Origin: Bacteroidota bacterium
Lineage (GTDB): Bacteria > Bacteroidota > Bacteroidia > Flavobacteriales > Flavobacteriaceae
Length of the DNA: 26,551 nucleotides
Direction of reading: 5' to 3'
Assembly (NCBI GenBank): GCA_023457535.1
Contig: JAEWLN010000112.1
Location: forward strand, 1-26,551
A program made the translations under genes and the position numbers. Shown in pieces: positions 8,392-15,941 of this stretch (its first letter is position 1; every line of letters begins with the position of its first letter). The notes below the pieces were generated by a model. That model saw only the letters and a list, made by a program, of their open reading frames with translations, had not been told where the DNA came from and searched no databases.

Positions 8392-9735
8392 TTATACGAC
8401 GCCTTGTGCGAGCATCGCATCGGCCACTTTGACAAAGCCGGCGATGTTGGCGCCTTTGACGTAGTCGACATAACCCGATCCGTCCGATCCGTATTTTACG
8501 CACGATGCGTGGATGTTGAGCATGATGGTGTGCAAACGCTCGTCTACTTCAGCCGATGGCCAGCTCAGGCGCAGCGAGTTTTGCGACATTTCAAGTCCTG
8601 ACGTAGCCACACCGCCTGCATTGGAGGCTTTGCCCGGGGCGAACAGGATCCTTGCATTCTGGAACACTTCTACCGCTTCAGGCGTTGAAGGCATGTTCGC
8701 GCCTTCTGCCACGCAGATACAGCCGTTTGAAACCAGCATTTGCGCTTCTTCTTTGTTGAGTTCGTTCTGGGTCGCGCATGGCAAGGCCACATCGCATTTT
8801 ACTTCCCACGGACGTTTTCCGGCCACGTATTTTGCGTTCGGATATTTTTTGACGTATTCCGAGATACGCGCGTAATCGACGTTTTTGATTTGCATGATGT
8901 GCGCGAGTTTTTCGGCGTCGATGCCATCTGCGTCATAAATGTATCCGGCAGAATCGGACATGGTCACGACTTTTCCGCCGAGTTGCGTCGCTTTCTGTGC
9001 CGCGTATTGTGCCACGTTTCCGGATCCGGAAATCACGACCGTTTTGCCCTGGAAGCTGTCGCCTTTGGTTTCTAACATCGCCTGGGCGAAATACACATCG
9101 CCGTATCCTGTAGCTTCAGGACGGATCAGCGAGCCGCCGAACGTGATGCCTTTTCCGGTCAGGACGCCCGTGAATTCGTTGCGCAGTCTTTTGTATTGGC
9201 CAAACATGTAGCCAACTTCGCGTCCGCCTACACCGATGTCACCGGCAGGAACGTCTGTATCGGCGCCGATGTGCTTGGCCAGTTCGGTCATGAACGCCTG
9301 ACAGAAACGCATGATTTCGTTGTCAGATTTTCCTTTTGGATCGAAGTCAGACCCGCCTTTTCCGCCGCCCATCGGCAACGTGGTCAGTGAGTTTTTGAAC
9401 GTTTGCTCGAACGCGAGGAATTTCAAAATGGAAAGGTTGACCGATGGATGGAATCGGATTCCTCCTTTATAAGGACCAATGGCAGAGTTCATCTGGATGC
9501 GGTAGCCGCGGTTGACGTGCGTATTGCCGGCATCGTCCACCCACACTACGCGAAAAATAATCACGCGCTCGGGCTCAGCCATTCTTTCGAGCAACATCTT
9601 GCCCTGGTATTTTTTATTTTCTTCGATAAATGGGATGACAGTTTCCGCCACTTCCTTTACGGCCTGCATGAATTCAGGTTCGCTCGGGTTTCTTTTGGCC
9701 ACTGCATCGATAAAGTTGTTGATACTTTGTGACAT
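8392..9735 (-). CDS. gdhA: NADP-specific glutamate dehydrogenase
   Basis: A 447-residue hexameric-type glutamate dehydrogenase interconverting 2-oxoglutarate plus ammonium and glutamate; length and sequence are typical of the assimilatory NADP enzyme. The glutamate-binding PMGGGKGGSDFDP segment has the catalytic lysine at K126, and the catalytic aspartate is D166 in VPAGDIGVGGRE. The dinucleotide-binding glycine loop GSGNVA is at 237-242. It stands alone, with a promoter-like TATATTTG upstream, a 12-base perfect palindrome in the leader and a strong terminator downstream. It diverges from a secreted flavobacterial protein across a 261-base AT-rich gap. Coenzyme preference is inferred from family resemblance, not from a visible determinant. 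Confidence 0.95.
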   Translation of the reverse strand: MSQSINNFIDAVAKRNPSEPEFMQAVKEVAETVIPFIEENKKYQGKMLLERMAEPERVIIFRVVWVDDAGNTHVNRGYRIQMNSAIGPYKGGIRFHPSVNLSILKFLAFEQTFKNSLTTLPMGGGKGGSDFDPKGKSDNEIMRFCQAFMTELAKHIGADTDVPAGDIGVGGREVGYMFGQYKRLRNEFTGVLTGKGITFGGSLIRPEATGYGDVYFAQAMLETKGDSFQGKTVVISGSGNVAQYAAQKATQLGGKVVTMSDSAGYIYDADGIDAEKLAHIMQIKNVDYARISEYVKKYPNAKYVAGKRPWEVKCDVALPCATQNELNKEEAQMLVSNGCICVAEGANMPSTPEAVEVFQNARILFAPGKASNAGGVATSGLEMSQNSLRLSWPSAEVDERLHTIMLNIHASCVKYGSDGSGYVDYVKGANIAGFVKVADAMLAQGVV

Positions 9736-9760
9736 GTTTTTTAGGATTATTACGCGTTAA

Positions 9761-9772
9761 GAAAACGTTTTC
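9761..9772. promoter_or_regulatory. Perfect 12-bp palindrome in gdhA leader, possible operator
   Basis: GAAAACGTTTTC is fully self-complementary with a central CG, like operators of LacI/GalR-type repressors. It lies between the gdhA -7 box and ATG, 26 bases upstream of the start codon, where a bound repressor would block transcription. No regulator gene is nearby. Confidence 0.35.
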
Positions 9773-9784
9773 GTTTGTTCGCGG

Positions 9785-9792
9785 CAAATATA
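9785..9792 (-). promoter_or_regulatory. Putative -7 box of gdhA promoter
   Basis: TATATTTG on the minus strand fits TANNTTTG; the ATG is about 50 bases downstream. No TTG lies 19-21 bases upstream, so the -33 element is weak or absent, which would suit an activated promoter. The rest of the 9736-9996 gap is AT-rich with no further gene. Confidence 0.4.
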
Positions 9793-9968
9793 CATTTATT
9801 ACAATGATATGGGTGGGTATTTCGGGTTTTTGTGTGTTCGTTTGATTTTTTGTCAAGAAAGCACCATTTAATGTGTTTTTAATTTTGGCTTTTGATTTCT
9901 TTTTGCGCTTTTTTTCAATCAGTTAATGTTATTTTTTTATTTTCTTTCAGAAGTGAATGATGTTTTTA

Positions 9969-9976
9969 TATATTTG
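9969..9976 (+). promoter_or_regulatory. Putative -7 box for the secreted protein at 9997
   Basis: TATATTTG on the plus strand, ending 20 bases before the ATG, gives a leader of about 14 bases. No -33 TTG at the expected distance is seen. Confidence 0.45.
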
Positions 9977-9996
9977 TCGGGAAATGAAATAATCTT

Positions 9997-10791
9997 ATGC
10001 AAATGCCCAGGTACCTTATCATAACCTTATTGTTGGTGTTCGGTTACACGCAGGAAACGAAAGCCCAGTTTGGATTTTCACATGAAATAGGAGCTATTGT
10101 AGGACCGGTTGCAATGCAGTCCGATTACGGGGAAAGACGTGATTTTTCAACCAATGCGGGCAATACCGGATACGGCATCGGATTAATTCACTACCTCAAC
10201 TTTTCCTACAAAGCCGAGTGTAACTGTTATACACCCGAAACGTATTTCAACGACCATTTCAAACTCAGAAGCGAGCTTTCCTATAACAAAACCAAACTCA
10301 AGCATTTTGGCGAATGGGTAGATCCGAGCAGAACCAAACTGTTCAACCGGCAATTGCGTGCCATGCGCGGGAGCACGGCTGTGACCAACATCGGGATGCA
10401 GCTTGAATATTTCCCGTTCAGCATCCGCGACTTCTCAGCCAGTATCGGCGGACTCGCACCATTTGTAAGTTTGGGTGGACAATTCAGCTTTTACGATCCT
10501 GAAGCGTATTCTGAAATCGGCGACGGCCGGATGAACCAGCCTTCGACCACGCCCGTGAAATATTACAACGCTACGCAAAACGACGGTGGATCTGTATGGT
10601 CTATTGTGGGCAGTATCGGTTGCCGGTACAAACTTGCGCCATTATCGGACTTGATGGTCGACCTCAGATGGCAATATTACTTCTCCAACTGGGTGGACGG
10701 GCTCAATCCCAACCCCACGTTGTATCCTGAAAACAAAGCCAACGACTGGCTCGTTTGGTTCAACGTAGGTTACATCTATTATTTGCAATAG
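9997..10791 (+). CDS. Secreted flavobacterial protein, THC0290_0291-like, probable outer-membrane barrel
   Basis: A 264-residue protein with a signal peptide (hydrophobic to about residue 18, cleavage probable after TKA before QFGFSHEIG). The mature part alternates polar and aromatic residues, with conserved-looking GAIVGPVAMQSDYG and NAGNTGYGIGL segments, and ends in aromatic strands (VWFNVGYIYYLQ), as outer-membrane beta-barrels do. I recall this family in Flavobacterium under the name THC0290_0291; no function is established that I know of. Two closely spaced cysteines (CNC) might form a disulfide. It diverges from gdhA, so the gap may hold shared regulation. An alternative start at 10003 is equally plausible. 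The call of barrel is inference from residue pattern. Confidence 0.6.
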   Translation: MQMPRYLIITLLLVFGYTQETKAQFGFSHEIGAIVGPVAMQSDYGERRDFSTNAGNTGYGIGLIHYLNFSYKAECNCYTPETYFNDHFKLRSELSYNKTKLKHFGEWVDPSRTKLFNRQLRAMRGSTAVTNIGMQLEYFPFSIRDFSASIGGLAPFVSLGGQFSFYDPEAYSEIGDGRMNQPSTTPVKYYNATQNDGGSVWSIVGSIGCRYKLAPLSDLMVDLRWQYYFSNWVDGLNPNPTLYPENKANDWLVWFNVGYIYYLQ

Positions 10792-10812
10792 CATTTACAA
10801 CAAGCCATATAA

Positions 10813-10846
10813 AAGCCCGATCGATTTCCGACCGGGCTTCTTTTTT
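10813..10846. terminator. Terminator between 9997-10791 gene and the cystathionine enzyme gene
   Basis: AAGCCCG pairs with CGGGCTT, extended by three more pairs after one mismatch, around a 5-base loop. On the plus strand it runs into six T residues; on the minus strand four T follow. It can serve both convergent genes. Confidence 0.75.
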
Positions 10847-10917
10847 GGTTTTGGCTTTACAACTGCGTTGGAAACTTAACCTGCGAATGTTTGAAACGCT
10901 TGCTCCTACAATCCAGA

Positions 10918-12063
10918 TTAACCCAAAGCCTGCTTCAGGTCTTCGATCAAATCATCGGCATCTTCCACGCCCACGCTCAAGCGGACCAAATCGTCCGAAA
11001 TCCCGATCTCGCGGCGTTTGTCCTCGGGGATCGAGGCGTGCGTCATCAGGGCCGGATGGTTGGCCAACGATTCGACGCCGCCCAATGATTCGGCCAATGT
11101 GAACACTTTAAGTTTTTCCAGGAATGCGATTGCATCGGACTTCAAGCCGGAGGCGAATGTAAAAGTGACCATGCCGCCAAAACCGCTCATTTGTTTTTTG
11201 GCGATTTCGTGAAACGGATGACTGGCCAATCCCGGATAATACACTTGCTTTACCTTAGGATGACCGGCTAGAAATTCGGCGATCTTCACACCATTTTCGC
11301 AATGGCGCTGTACGCGCAAATGCAAGGTCTTGATCCCGCGCAGCACCAGGAATGAGTCCATCGGACCAAGTGTGGCTCCGGTGGCGAATTGCTGGAAATG
11401 GAGTTGGTCGCCAAGTGCCGCGTCTTTGATGACCAGCGCACCGGCAATTACGTCCGAATGTCCGCCCAGGTATTTGGTGGCAGAATGCATCACAATATCG
11501 GCGCCCAGATCGAGCGGGCGTTGCAAATAAGGCGTTGCAAACGTATTGTCTACGGCAAAGAGGATGTTGCGCGATTTGGTAATTTTCGCAATGGCTTCGA
11601 TATCGGCCAGTTTCATCAACGGATTGGTAGGGGTTTCCACCCAGACCAGCCTGGTGTTTTCGTTGATCAGCGACTGGAATTTGTCCAGATCGTTCATGTC
11701 CACAAAGTGGAATTGGATCCCGGAATCTTTGTAGATACGCGTAAACATGCGGTACGTGCCGCCGTATAGATCGTCCATAGCAATGACTTCGTCGCCTGCT
11801 TTGAGCGAGCGCAGCACGCAATCCGTGGCGGCCAGACCAGAGGAAAAAGCCAATCCGCGCGCGCCGTTCTCCAGGCTCGCCAATGCGTTTTCAAGCGCCG
11901 TACGCGTCGGGTTTGCCGCGCGGCTGTATTCGTAGTCCGGGTTCAGCGGCTGCCCGGGACTGTTTTGCACAAATGTGGAAGTTTGGTAAACCGGCGGCAT
12001 GACCGCGCCCGTGGCCGGATCGTGATGTTGTCCGCCGTGTATGGCTTTGGTGTTGAATTTCAT
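10918..12063 (-). CDS. metB: Cystathionine gamma-synthase / gamma-lyase family PLP enzyme
   Basis: A 381-residue enzyme of the Cys/Met metabolism PLP family, fold type I, cytoplasmic. Key features are the YSRAANPTR phosphate-binding segment (46-54), the AFSSGLAA loop (72-79), DLYGGTYR (98-105), the pyridine-binding aspartate in AVDNTFATPYLQ (D172) and the PLP lysine K197 in HSATKYLGGHSD. Family members either join O-acyl-homoserine and cysteine to cystathionine (MetB) or cleave cystathionine to cysteine (gamma-lyase); the sequence alone does not settle which, and the symbol is provisional. It stands alone, diverging from the ArsC-like gene, with a TAACTTTG -7 box. Confidence 0.85.
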   Translation of the reverse strand: MKFNTKAIHGGQHHDPATGAVMPPVYQTSTFVQNSPGQPLNPDYEYSRAANPTRTALENALASLENGARGLAFSSGLAATDCVLRSLKAGDEVIAMDDLYGGTYRMFTRIYKDSGIQFHFVDMNDLDKFQSLINENTRLVWVETPTNPLMKLADIEAIAKITKSRNILFAVDNTFATPYLQRPLDLGADIVMHSATKYLGGHSDVIAGALVIKDAALGDQLHFQQFATGATLGPMDSFLVLRGIKTLHLRVQRHCENGVKIAEFLAGHPKVKQVYYPGLASHPFHEIAKKQMSGFGGMVTFTFASGLKSDAIAFLEKLKVFTLAESLGGVESLANHPALMTHASIPEDKRREIGISDDLVRLSVGVEDADDLIEDLKQALG

Positions 12064-12104
12064 AATAAGGTAAATCGTTTATTTGTGAATGATCGTGACG
12101 GATG

Positions 12105-12112
12105 CAAAGTTA
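12105..12112 (-). promoter_or_regulatory. Putative -7 box for the cystathionine enzyme gene
   Basis: TAACTTTG on the minus strand fits TANNTTTG and is followed by C, as often seen in flavobacteria. The ATG is about 41 bases downstream. A TTG further upstream is at non-canonical spacing. Confidence 0.4.
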
Positions 12113-12249
12113 TCGGATTGGCGGCACAAATGAACCGGTTTAACGATTTTTTAGTCTGCCTGATGCAACGCATCGCCTCGATAAAATTTCCGATAAAAAT
12201 AGGCATTTTCACCAACGGATGCATTTTCTTTGCACTACAAATTGCTGTT

Positions 12250-12600
12250 ATGAACAAGATCTACCATTTGTCTACGTGCGACACGTGCCGCAAAATCATC
12301 GCATCGCTGCCAAGTACCGACAATTTTGAGTTGCAGGACATCAAAACCCGGCCCATCACGCCCGAAGAACTCGACGCGCTGGCAAAACTCGCGGGCAGTT
12401 ATGAAGCTTTGTTCAGCCGCAAAGCCATGCTGTACAAATCGCTCGGGCTCAAAGACCAGTTACTCACCGAGGCGGATTTCCGCAAATACCTGCTCGAACA
12501 CTATACCTTTTTGAGTCGTCCGGTGTTTGTGATCGATGGCAAGATCTACATCGGGAACAGCAAGCAAAACATACAGAACGTCATCGCCGCTTTAAGCTGA
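12250..12600 (+). CDS. ArsC/Spx/YffB-family thioredoxin-fold protein
   Basis: A 116-residue protein whose start at 12250 (MNKIYHLSTCDTCRK) is set by homology; the open frame runs further upstream without family resemblance. It has the ArsC fold with the redox pair C10 and C13 (CDTC), and the LSRPVFVIDGKIYIG segment with the family arginine at R90. Arsenate reductases of this fold have a catalytic cysteine equivalent to C10; the CXXC form is usual in YffB and Spx relatives, whose roles are redox or transcriptional. No other arsenic gene is near, so arsenate reduction is doubtful. Its TGA overlaps the ATG of the EamA transporter by one base, so both are co-translated. Confidence 0.8.
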   Translation: MNKIYHLSTCDTCRKIIASLPSTDNFELQDIKTRPITPEELDALAKLAGSYEALFSRKAMLYKSLGLKDQLLTEADFRKYLLEHYTFLSRPVFVIDGKIYIGNSKQNIQNVIAALS

Positions 12601-13496
12601 TGGGAAAGCGGAATCTTGCGCTGGCCGCGGCCACTTGCGTATCCATTATTTACGGCGTCACATTTACGATTGCCAAAGACGTCATGCCTGCTTATATCGG
12701 TGCTTTTGGGTTTATCTTTTTGCGCGTGGGCGGATCGGCGGTCTTGTTCTGGCTGGCCTGGCTGTTGGTACCCAAAGAGAAAATCGACACCGCCGACTGG
12801 TTGCGCATTGCTGCGGCCGCACTATTTGGCGTAGCGCTCAACATGCTGACTTTTTTTAAAGGATTGAGCCTGACCTCGCCCATTTCCGCAGCGGTGATCA
12901 TGGTGACCACGCCCATTATCGTGCTGGTCTTGTCGGCGCTGATCATCGGGGAAAAAATGCAAAAGCGAAAAGCGTTCGGGATATTGCTCGGGCTCGTGGG
13001 TACGGCGGTTTTGATTTTGTACGGTAAATCGGCCGAGAGCGCCCCCGATGCGACGCTGGGCAATTTGCTCGTACTGATCAACGCCGTATCGTACGGATTG
13101 TATCTGATCCTGGTCAAAAAACTGATGCACAAATACAACGCCTTTACGTTCGTTAAATGGATCTACACCCTGGGTTTTTTGATGGTCATTCCGTTTGGAT
13201 GGACCGAATTCAACGCCATCGACTGGCCTTCGATGCCCGCCGACATTTACCTTAAAACGCTGTTTGTTGTGGCGATTTCCACCTTTTTGACCTATCTGCT
13301 CAATTTGTTGTCGATGAAAGAGCTGAGCCCGTCCACAGTCGCTGTTTTCATCTATCTGCAACCGCTGTTTGCGACGGTTTTTGCGATCGGACTCGGCAAA
13401 GACGGCCTCACCGTGGTCAAGGTGATTTCCGCGGCGTTGATTTTTGCGGGCGTTTACCTTGTGACGGCGAAAAATCCGGCATCGGACAAACAATAA
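12600..13496 (+). CDS. EamA/DMT-superfamily transporter
   Basis: A 298-residue inner-membrane protein with about ten hydrophobic helices arranged as two EamA repeats; the second repeat begins near residue 145 (LGNLLVLINAVSYGLYLI). Relatives export amino acids or other metabolites; the substrate cannot be told from the sequence. The conserved pattern SPISAAVIMVTTPIIVLVLSALIIGEK in repeat one and SPSTVAVFIYLQPLFATVFA in repeat two is diagnostic of the family. Overlaps the stop of the ArsC-like gene by one base. The yicC promoter follows within 20 bases of its stop. Confidence 0.88.
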   Translation: MGKRNLALAAATCVSIIYGVTFTIAKDVMPAYIGAFGFIFLRVGGSAVLFWLAWLLVPKEKIDTADWLRIAAAALFGVALNMLTFFKGLSLTSPISAAVIMVTTPIIVLVLSALIIGEKMQKRKAFGILLGLVGTAVLILYGKSAESAPDATLGNLLVLINAVSYGLYLILVKKLMHKYNAFTFVKWIYTLGFLMVIPFGWTEFNAIDWPSMPADIYLKTLFVVAISTFLTYLLNLLSMKELSPSTVAVFIYLQPLFATVFAIGLGKDGLTVVKVISAALIFAGVYLVTAKNPASDKQ

Positions 13497-13512
13497 CCGA
13501 CATGCATTTTCG

Positions 13513-13520
13513 TATCTTTG
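13513..13520 (+). promoter_or_regulatory. Putative -7 box of the yicC-gmk promoter
   Basis: TATCTTTG, 20 bases before the yicC ATG, fits TANNTTTG. No matching TTG 19-21 bases upstream. It suggests an independent start for yicC-gmk. Confidence 0.5.
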
Positions 13521-13539
13521 TGCCACTTTTCTGTTCACT

Positions 13540-14403
13540 ATGATACAATCAATGACCGGATTCGGCAAAGCGACATTGCAGCTGCCGACCAAAAAAGTAA
13601 CTGTCGAAATCAAATCGCTCAACAGCAAGGGATTGGACCTCAACGTCAGGATGCCGTCGGCGTACCGCGAAATGGAATTGTTGCTGCGCAATGAATTGTC
13701 GGTCAGGCTCGAACGCGGCAAAATTGACTTTTCTATCTTTATCGAAACTTCGGGCGAACAGACGGCGACCAAAATCAACGTGCCCATCGTCAGGGCGTAC
13801 ATTGCCCAGATGCGCGAGGTCCTTGGTCCGGACGCCGATGAAACCGAACTCATGAAGATGGCTGTCCGCATGCCCGATGCACTCAAAACCGAACGCGATG
13901 AGATCGACGACCAGGATTGGAACGAGATCAAAGTGGTGATCGACGAGGCCATCCGCAACATCCAGCAATTCCGCACCGCTGAAGGCACAGCCCTTGAAAA
14001 GGAATTTTTGCACCGCATTGCCAACATCATGACGCTGATGAACCAGACGGTCGCAATGGACGGCGAACGCATTGAAACGGTGCGCTCACGGCTGTCTGCG
14101 GCGATCGAAGAACTCAAAGTCACACTCGATGAAAACCGTTTTGAGCAGGAATTGATTTTCTACCTCGAAAAATACGACATTACAGAAGAGAAAGTGCGGC
14201 TCGAAAACCACCTCAATTATTTTATCGAAACGCTGGCCGGCACGGAAGCCAACGGACGCAAGCTTGGGTTCATCACCCAGGAAATGGGCCGCGAGATCAA
14301 TACGATGGGGTCCAAGTCCAATCATTCACAAATGCAGAAACTCGTCGTGCAAATGAAAGACGAACTCGAAAAAATCAAAGAACAGGTGCTCAACGTGCTG
14401 TAA
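13540..14403 (+). CDS. yicC: YicC/YloC-family endoribonuclease
   Basis: A 287-residue protein starting MIQSMTGFGKA, the family hallmark, and ending with the highly conserved GRKLGFITQEMGREINTMGSK block (about 240-260) and a coiled C-terminus. Escherichia coli YicC is reported to be an endoribonuclease acting on small RNA; in Bacillus the YloC homologue sits, as here, just before guanylate kinase. The gap to gmk is 17 bases, so the two genes are probably one operon. Length is normal and nothing is missing. Confidence 0.92.
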   Translation: MIQSMTGFGKATLQLPTKKVTVEIKSLNSKGLDLNVRMPSAYREMELLLRNELSVRLERGKIDFSIFIETSGEQTATKINVPIVRAYIAQMREVLGPDADETELMKMAVRMPDALKTERDEIDDQDWNEIKVVIDEAIRNIQQFRTAEGTALEKEFLHRIANIMTLMNQTVAMDGERIETVRSRLSAAIEELKVTLDENRFEQELIFYLEKYDITEEKVRLENHLNYFIETLAGTEANGRKLGFITQEMGREINTMGSKSNHSQMQKLVVQMKDELEKIKEQVLNVL

Positions 14404-14420
14404 TTTCAGTCCCACAACCC

Positions 14421-14993
14421 ATGAACAAAGGAAAACTAATTGTGTTTTCGGCGCCGTCCGGATCCGGCAAAACCACTATTGTAAGACACCTGCTTGGCCG
14501 CGAAGACCTGAATCTGGAATTTTCGATATCGGCCACCTCGCGCGAGCCCCGCGGTGAGGAAATCAACGGTACGGACTACTACTTCATATCGCTCGAAGAA
14601 TTCAAAAAACACATCAAGGCAGAAGATTTCCTGGAATGGGAAGAAGTGTACCGCGACAATTTTTACGGCACGCTCAAAAGCGAAATCGAGCGGATCTGGT
14701 CGCTTGGCAAAAATGTGATTTTCGATATTGACGTGGCGGGCGGATTGCGCATCAAACGCAAGTTCCCGGAGGAGACACTGGCCGTTTTCGTCAAGCCACC
14801 CAGCATCGACGAGCTCAAGATCAGGCTAAAAAAGCGGTCCACCGAGAGCGATGATAAAATTAATATGCGCATCGCCAAAGCGTCTGTAGAGATGGCCACG
14901 GCGCCGCAATTTGACAAAATCATCAAGAATTACGACCTCGACGTAGCCAAACAGGAAGCCTACGAACTGGTCAGGGACTTTTTAAAACAATAA
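14421..14993 (+). CDS. gmk: Guanylate kinase
   Basis: A 190-residue cytoplasmic kinase that phosphorylates GMP to GDP with ATP. The P-loop SAPSGSGKTT is at 10-19, and the GMP-binding SREPRGEEINGTDYYF segment at about 41-56 holds the conserved arginines, the Glu-Asn-Gly turn and the tyrosine pair. The FDIDVAGG segment (about 100-107) and the lid region RLKKRSTES follow. Length and order are typical. Co-transcribed with yicC; nadD follows after 90 bases and has a promoter-like box of its own. Confidence 0.96.
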   Translation: MNKGKLIVFSAPSGSGKTTIVRHLLGREDLNLEFSISATSREPRGEEINGTDYYFISLEEFKKHIKAEDFLEWEEVYRDNFYGTLKSEIERIWSLGKNVIFDIDVAGGLRIKRKFPEETLAVFVKPPSIDELKIRLKKRSTESDDKINMRIAKASVEMATAPQFDKIIKNYDLDVAKQEAYELVRDFLKQ

Positions 14994-15068
14994 AATCCGG
15001 TACGCGTGCCAAACCCCGCGCGGCAGAAACCTGTCGGATCCAATACCGGCAAAACCTTGACGTAACGC

Positions 15069-15076
15069 TAAATTTG
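15069..15076 (+). promoter_or_regulatory. Putative -7 box upstream of nadD
   Basis: TAAATTTG followed by C, 7 bases before the nadD ATG. If used, the nadD transcript would begin at or very near its start codon (leaderless). A chance AT-rich match is possible. Confidence 0.3.
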
Positions 15077-15083
15077 CGGCAAA

Positions 15084-15665
15084 ATGAAAATAGGACTTTA
15101 TTTTGGAACGTTCAACCCGATCCACATCGGACACCTGATCATTGCAAACCATATCGTTGAATTTACCGATCTTGAGCAGGTTTGGATGGTTGTCACGCCG
15201 CACAACCCGTTCAAGAAAAAAGACACCTTGCTCGCCGACAATATCCGGTTGGAACTCGTTTACCTGGCCACAGAAGCGTACCCTAAAATCAGGCCCTCGG
15301 ACATTGAATTCAAAATAGAACAGCCTAATTACACCGTGCACACGCTCGCGCATCTGCAGGACAAATTCCCACAACACGAATTCGCGCTGTTAATGGGCGA
15401 GGACAATTTGAAATCACTGCACAAATGGAAAAATTACGAGGTGATTCTGGCGCACCATGACCTTTACGTGTATCCCCGATTGTCCGCAGGCGAGGTCCCG
15501 GAGCAGTTTGAAAATCATCCGCGGATTCATGTGGTGGATGCCCCGGTGGTGGAGATTTCATCGACTTCGATCCGCGAAAGCATCAAGAACAAAAAAAACG
15601 TACGCCCGATGTTGCCTGAAAAGGTATGGCAGTATGTCGATCACAACAACCTTTACAAAAAATAG
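15084..15665 (+). CDS. nadD: Nicotinate-nucleotide adenylyltransferase
   Basis: A 193-residue nucleotidyltransferase that adenylates nicotinate mononucleotide to deamido-NAD in the NAD pathway. The ATP-binding GTFNPIHIGH motif (8-17), with its two histidines, and the C-terminal ISSTSIRES motif (about 157-165) are both present, as are MGEDNLKSLHKWKNYE and YPR segments that bind the nicotinate nucleotide in family members. Normal length. It follows yicC and gmk in the order common in Bacteroidetes. Confidence 0.95.
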   Translation: MKIGLYFGTFNPIHIGHLIIANHIVEFTDLEQVWMVVTPHNPFKKKDTLLADNIRLELVYLATEAYPKIRPSDIEFKIEQPNYTVHTLAHLQDKFPQHEFALLMGEDNLKSLHKWKNYEVILAHHDLYVYPRLSAGEVPEQFENHPRIHVVDAPVVEISSTSIRESIKNKKNVRPMLPEKVWQYVDHNNLYKK

Positions 15666-15675
15666 TTCCCACAAG

Positions 15676-15719
15676 AAAAAAAATCAAAAGGCGTTCAACA
15701 CAAAATGCTGAACGCCTTT
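15676..15719. terminator. Strong hairpin terminator after nadD, best T-tract on minus strand
   Basis: An 11-bp perfect stem, AAAGGCGTTCA pairing with TGAACGCCTTT, encloses an 11-base loop at 15698-15708. In the plus direction the stem is followed only by ATCAAATAACC. In the minus direction it runs into TTTTGATTTTTTTT, a much better T-tract. It can end nadD transcripts, but its polarity suggests a minus-strand transcript too. Confidence 0.75.
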
Positions 15720-15748
15720 ATCAAATAACCCCAAAACAAAACTTAACT

Positions 15749-15760
15749 AACCAATTGGTT
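15749..15760. repeat. Perfect 12-bp palindrome in the nadD-gpsA gap
   Basis: AACCAATTGGTT is fully self-complementary. The surrounding 15720-15880 stretch holds no long reading frame; it also contains the GC-rich inverted repeat AATGCG-GCG-CGCATT at 15789-15803. A 10-codon minus-strand frame (ATG at 15779, TAG at 15747) overlaps the palindrome. Confidence 0.45.
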
Positions 15761-15889
15761 TCCCAATCGTATATAGCATAAACGCGCGAATGCGGCGCGC
15801 ATTGCCCGTACATTTGCCAATTTTGCGTTAAATTTTGGGCGAACACATTGGTCGTGCTACGGTCATTTTTTTCCTCTGCTTTTAATGCG

Positions 15890-15897
15890 TATTTTTG
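15890..15897 (+). promoter_or_regulatory. Putative -7 box of gpsA promoter
   Basis: TATTTTTG fits TANNTTTG and leaves a leader of about 38 bases before the gpsA ATG. The leader contains a 6-bp GC-rich hairpin at 15912-15927 (CCCTGC, loop TCCT, GCGGGG) close to the start codon. No -33 TTG at the expected spacing. Confidence 0.4.
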
Positions 15898-15941
15898 AAT
15901 TTGTTTTGACTCCCTGCTCCTGCGGGGCGAAATTGTAAACC

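Noticed and set aside
12162..12174. GATGC-AAC-GCATC hairpin upstream of the ArsC-like gene
   Set aside because: Five pairs with a 3-base loop and no T-tract or other signal; too short to support a regulatory call.
12250..12600. Arsenic-resistance locus
   Set aside because: No arsenite pump, ArsR or ArsB is nearby; CDTC and the context fit a YffB/Spx-like protein better.
12822..14123. Long minus-strand open frame of 433 codons across the EamA and yicC genes
   Set aside because: It lies antisense to two well-identified genes and shows no family resemblance; it follows from the balanced base composition with few stop codons.
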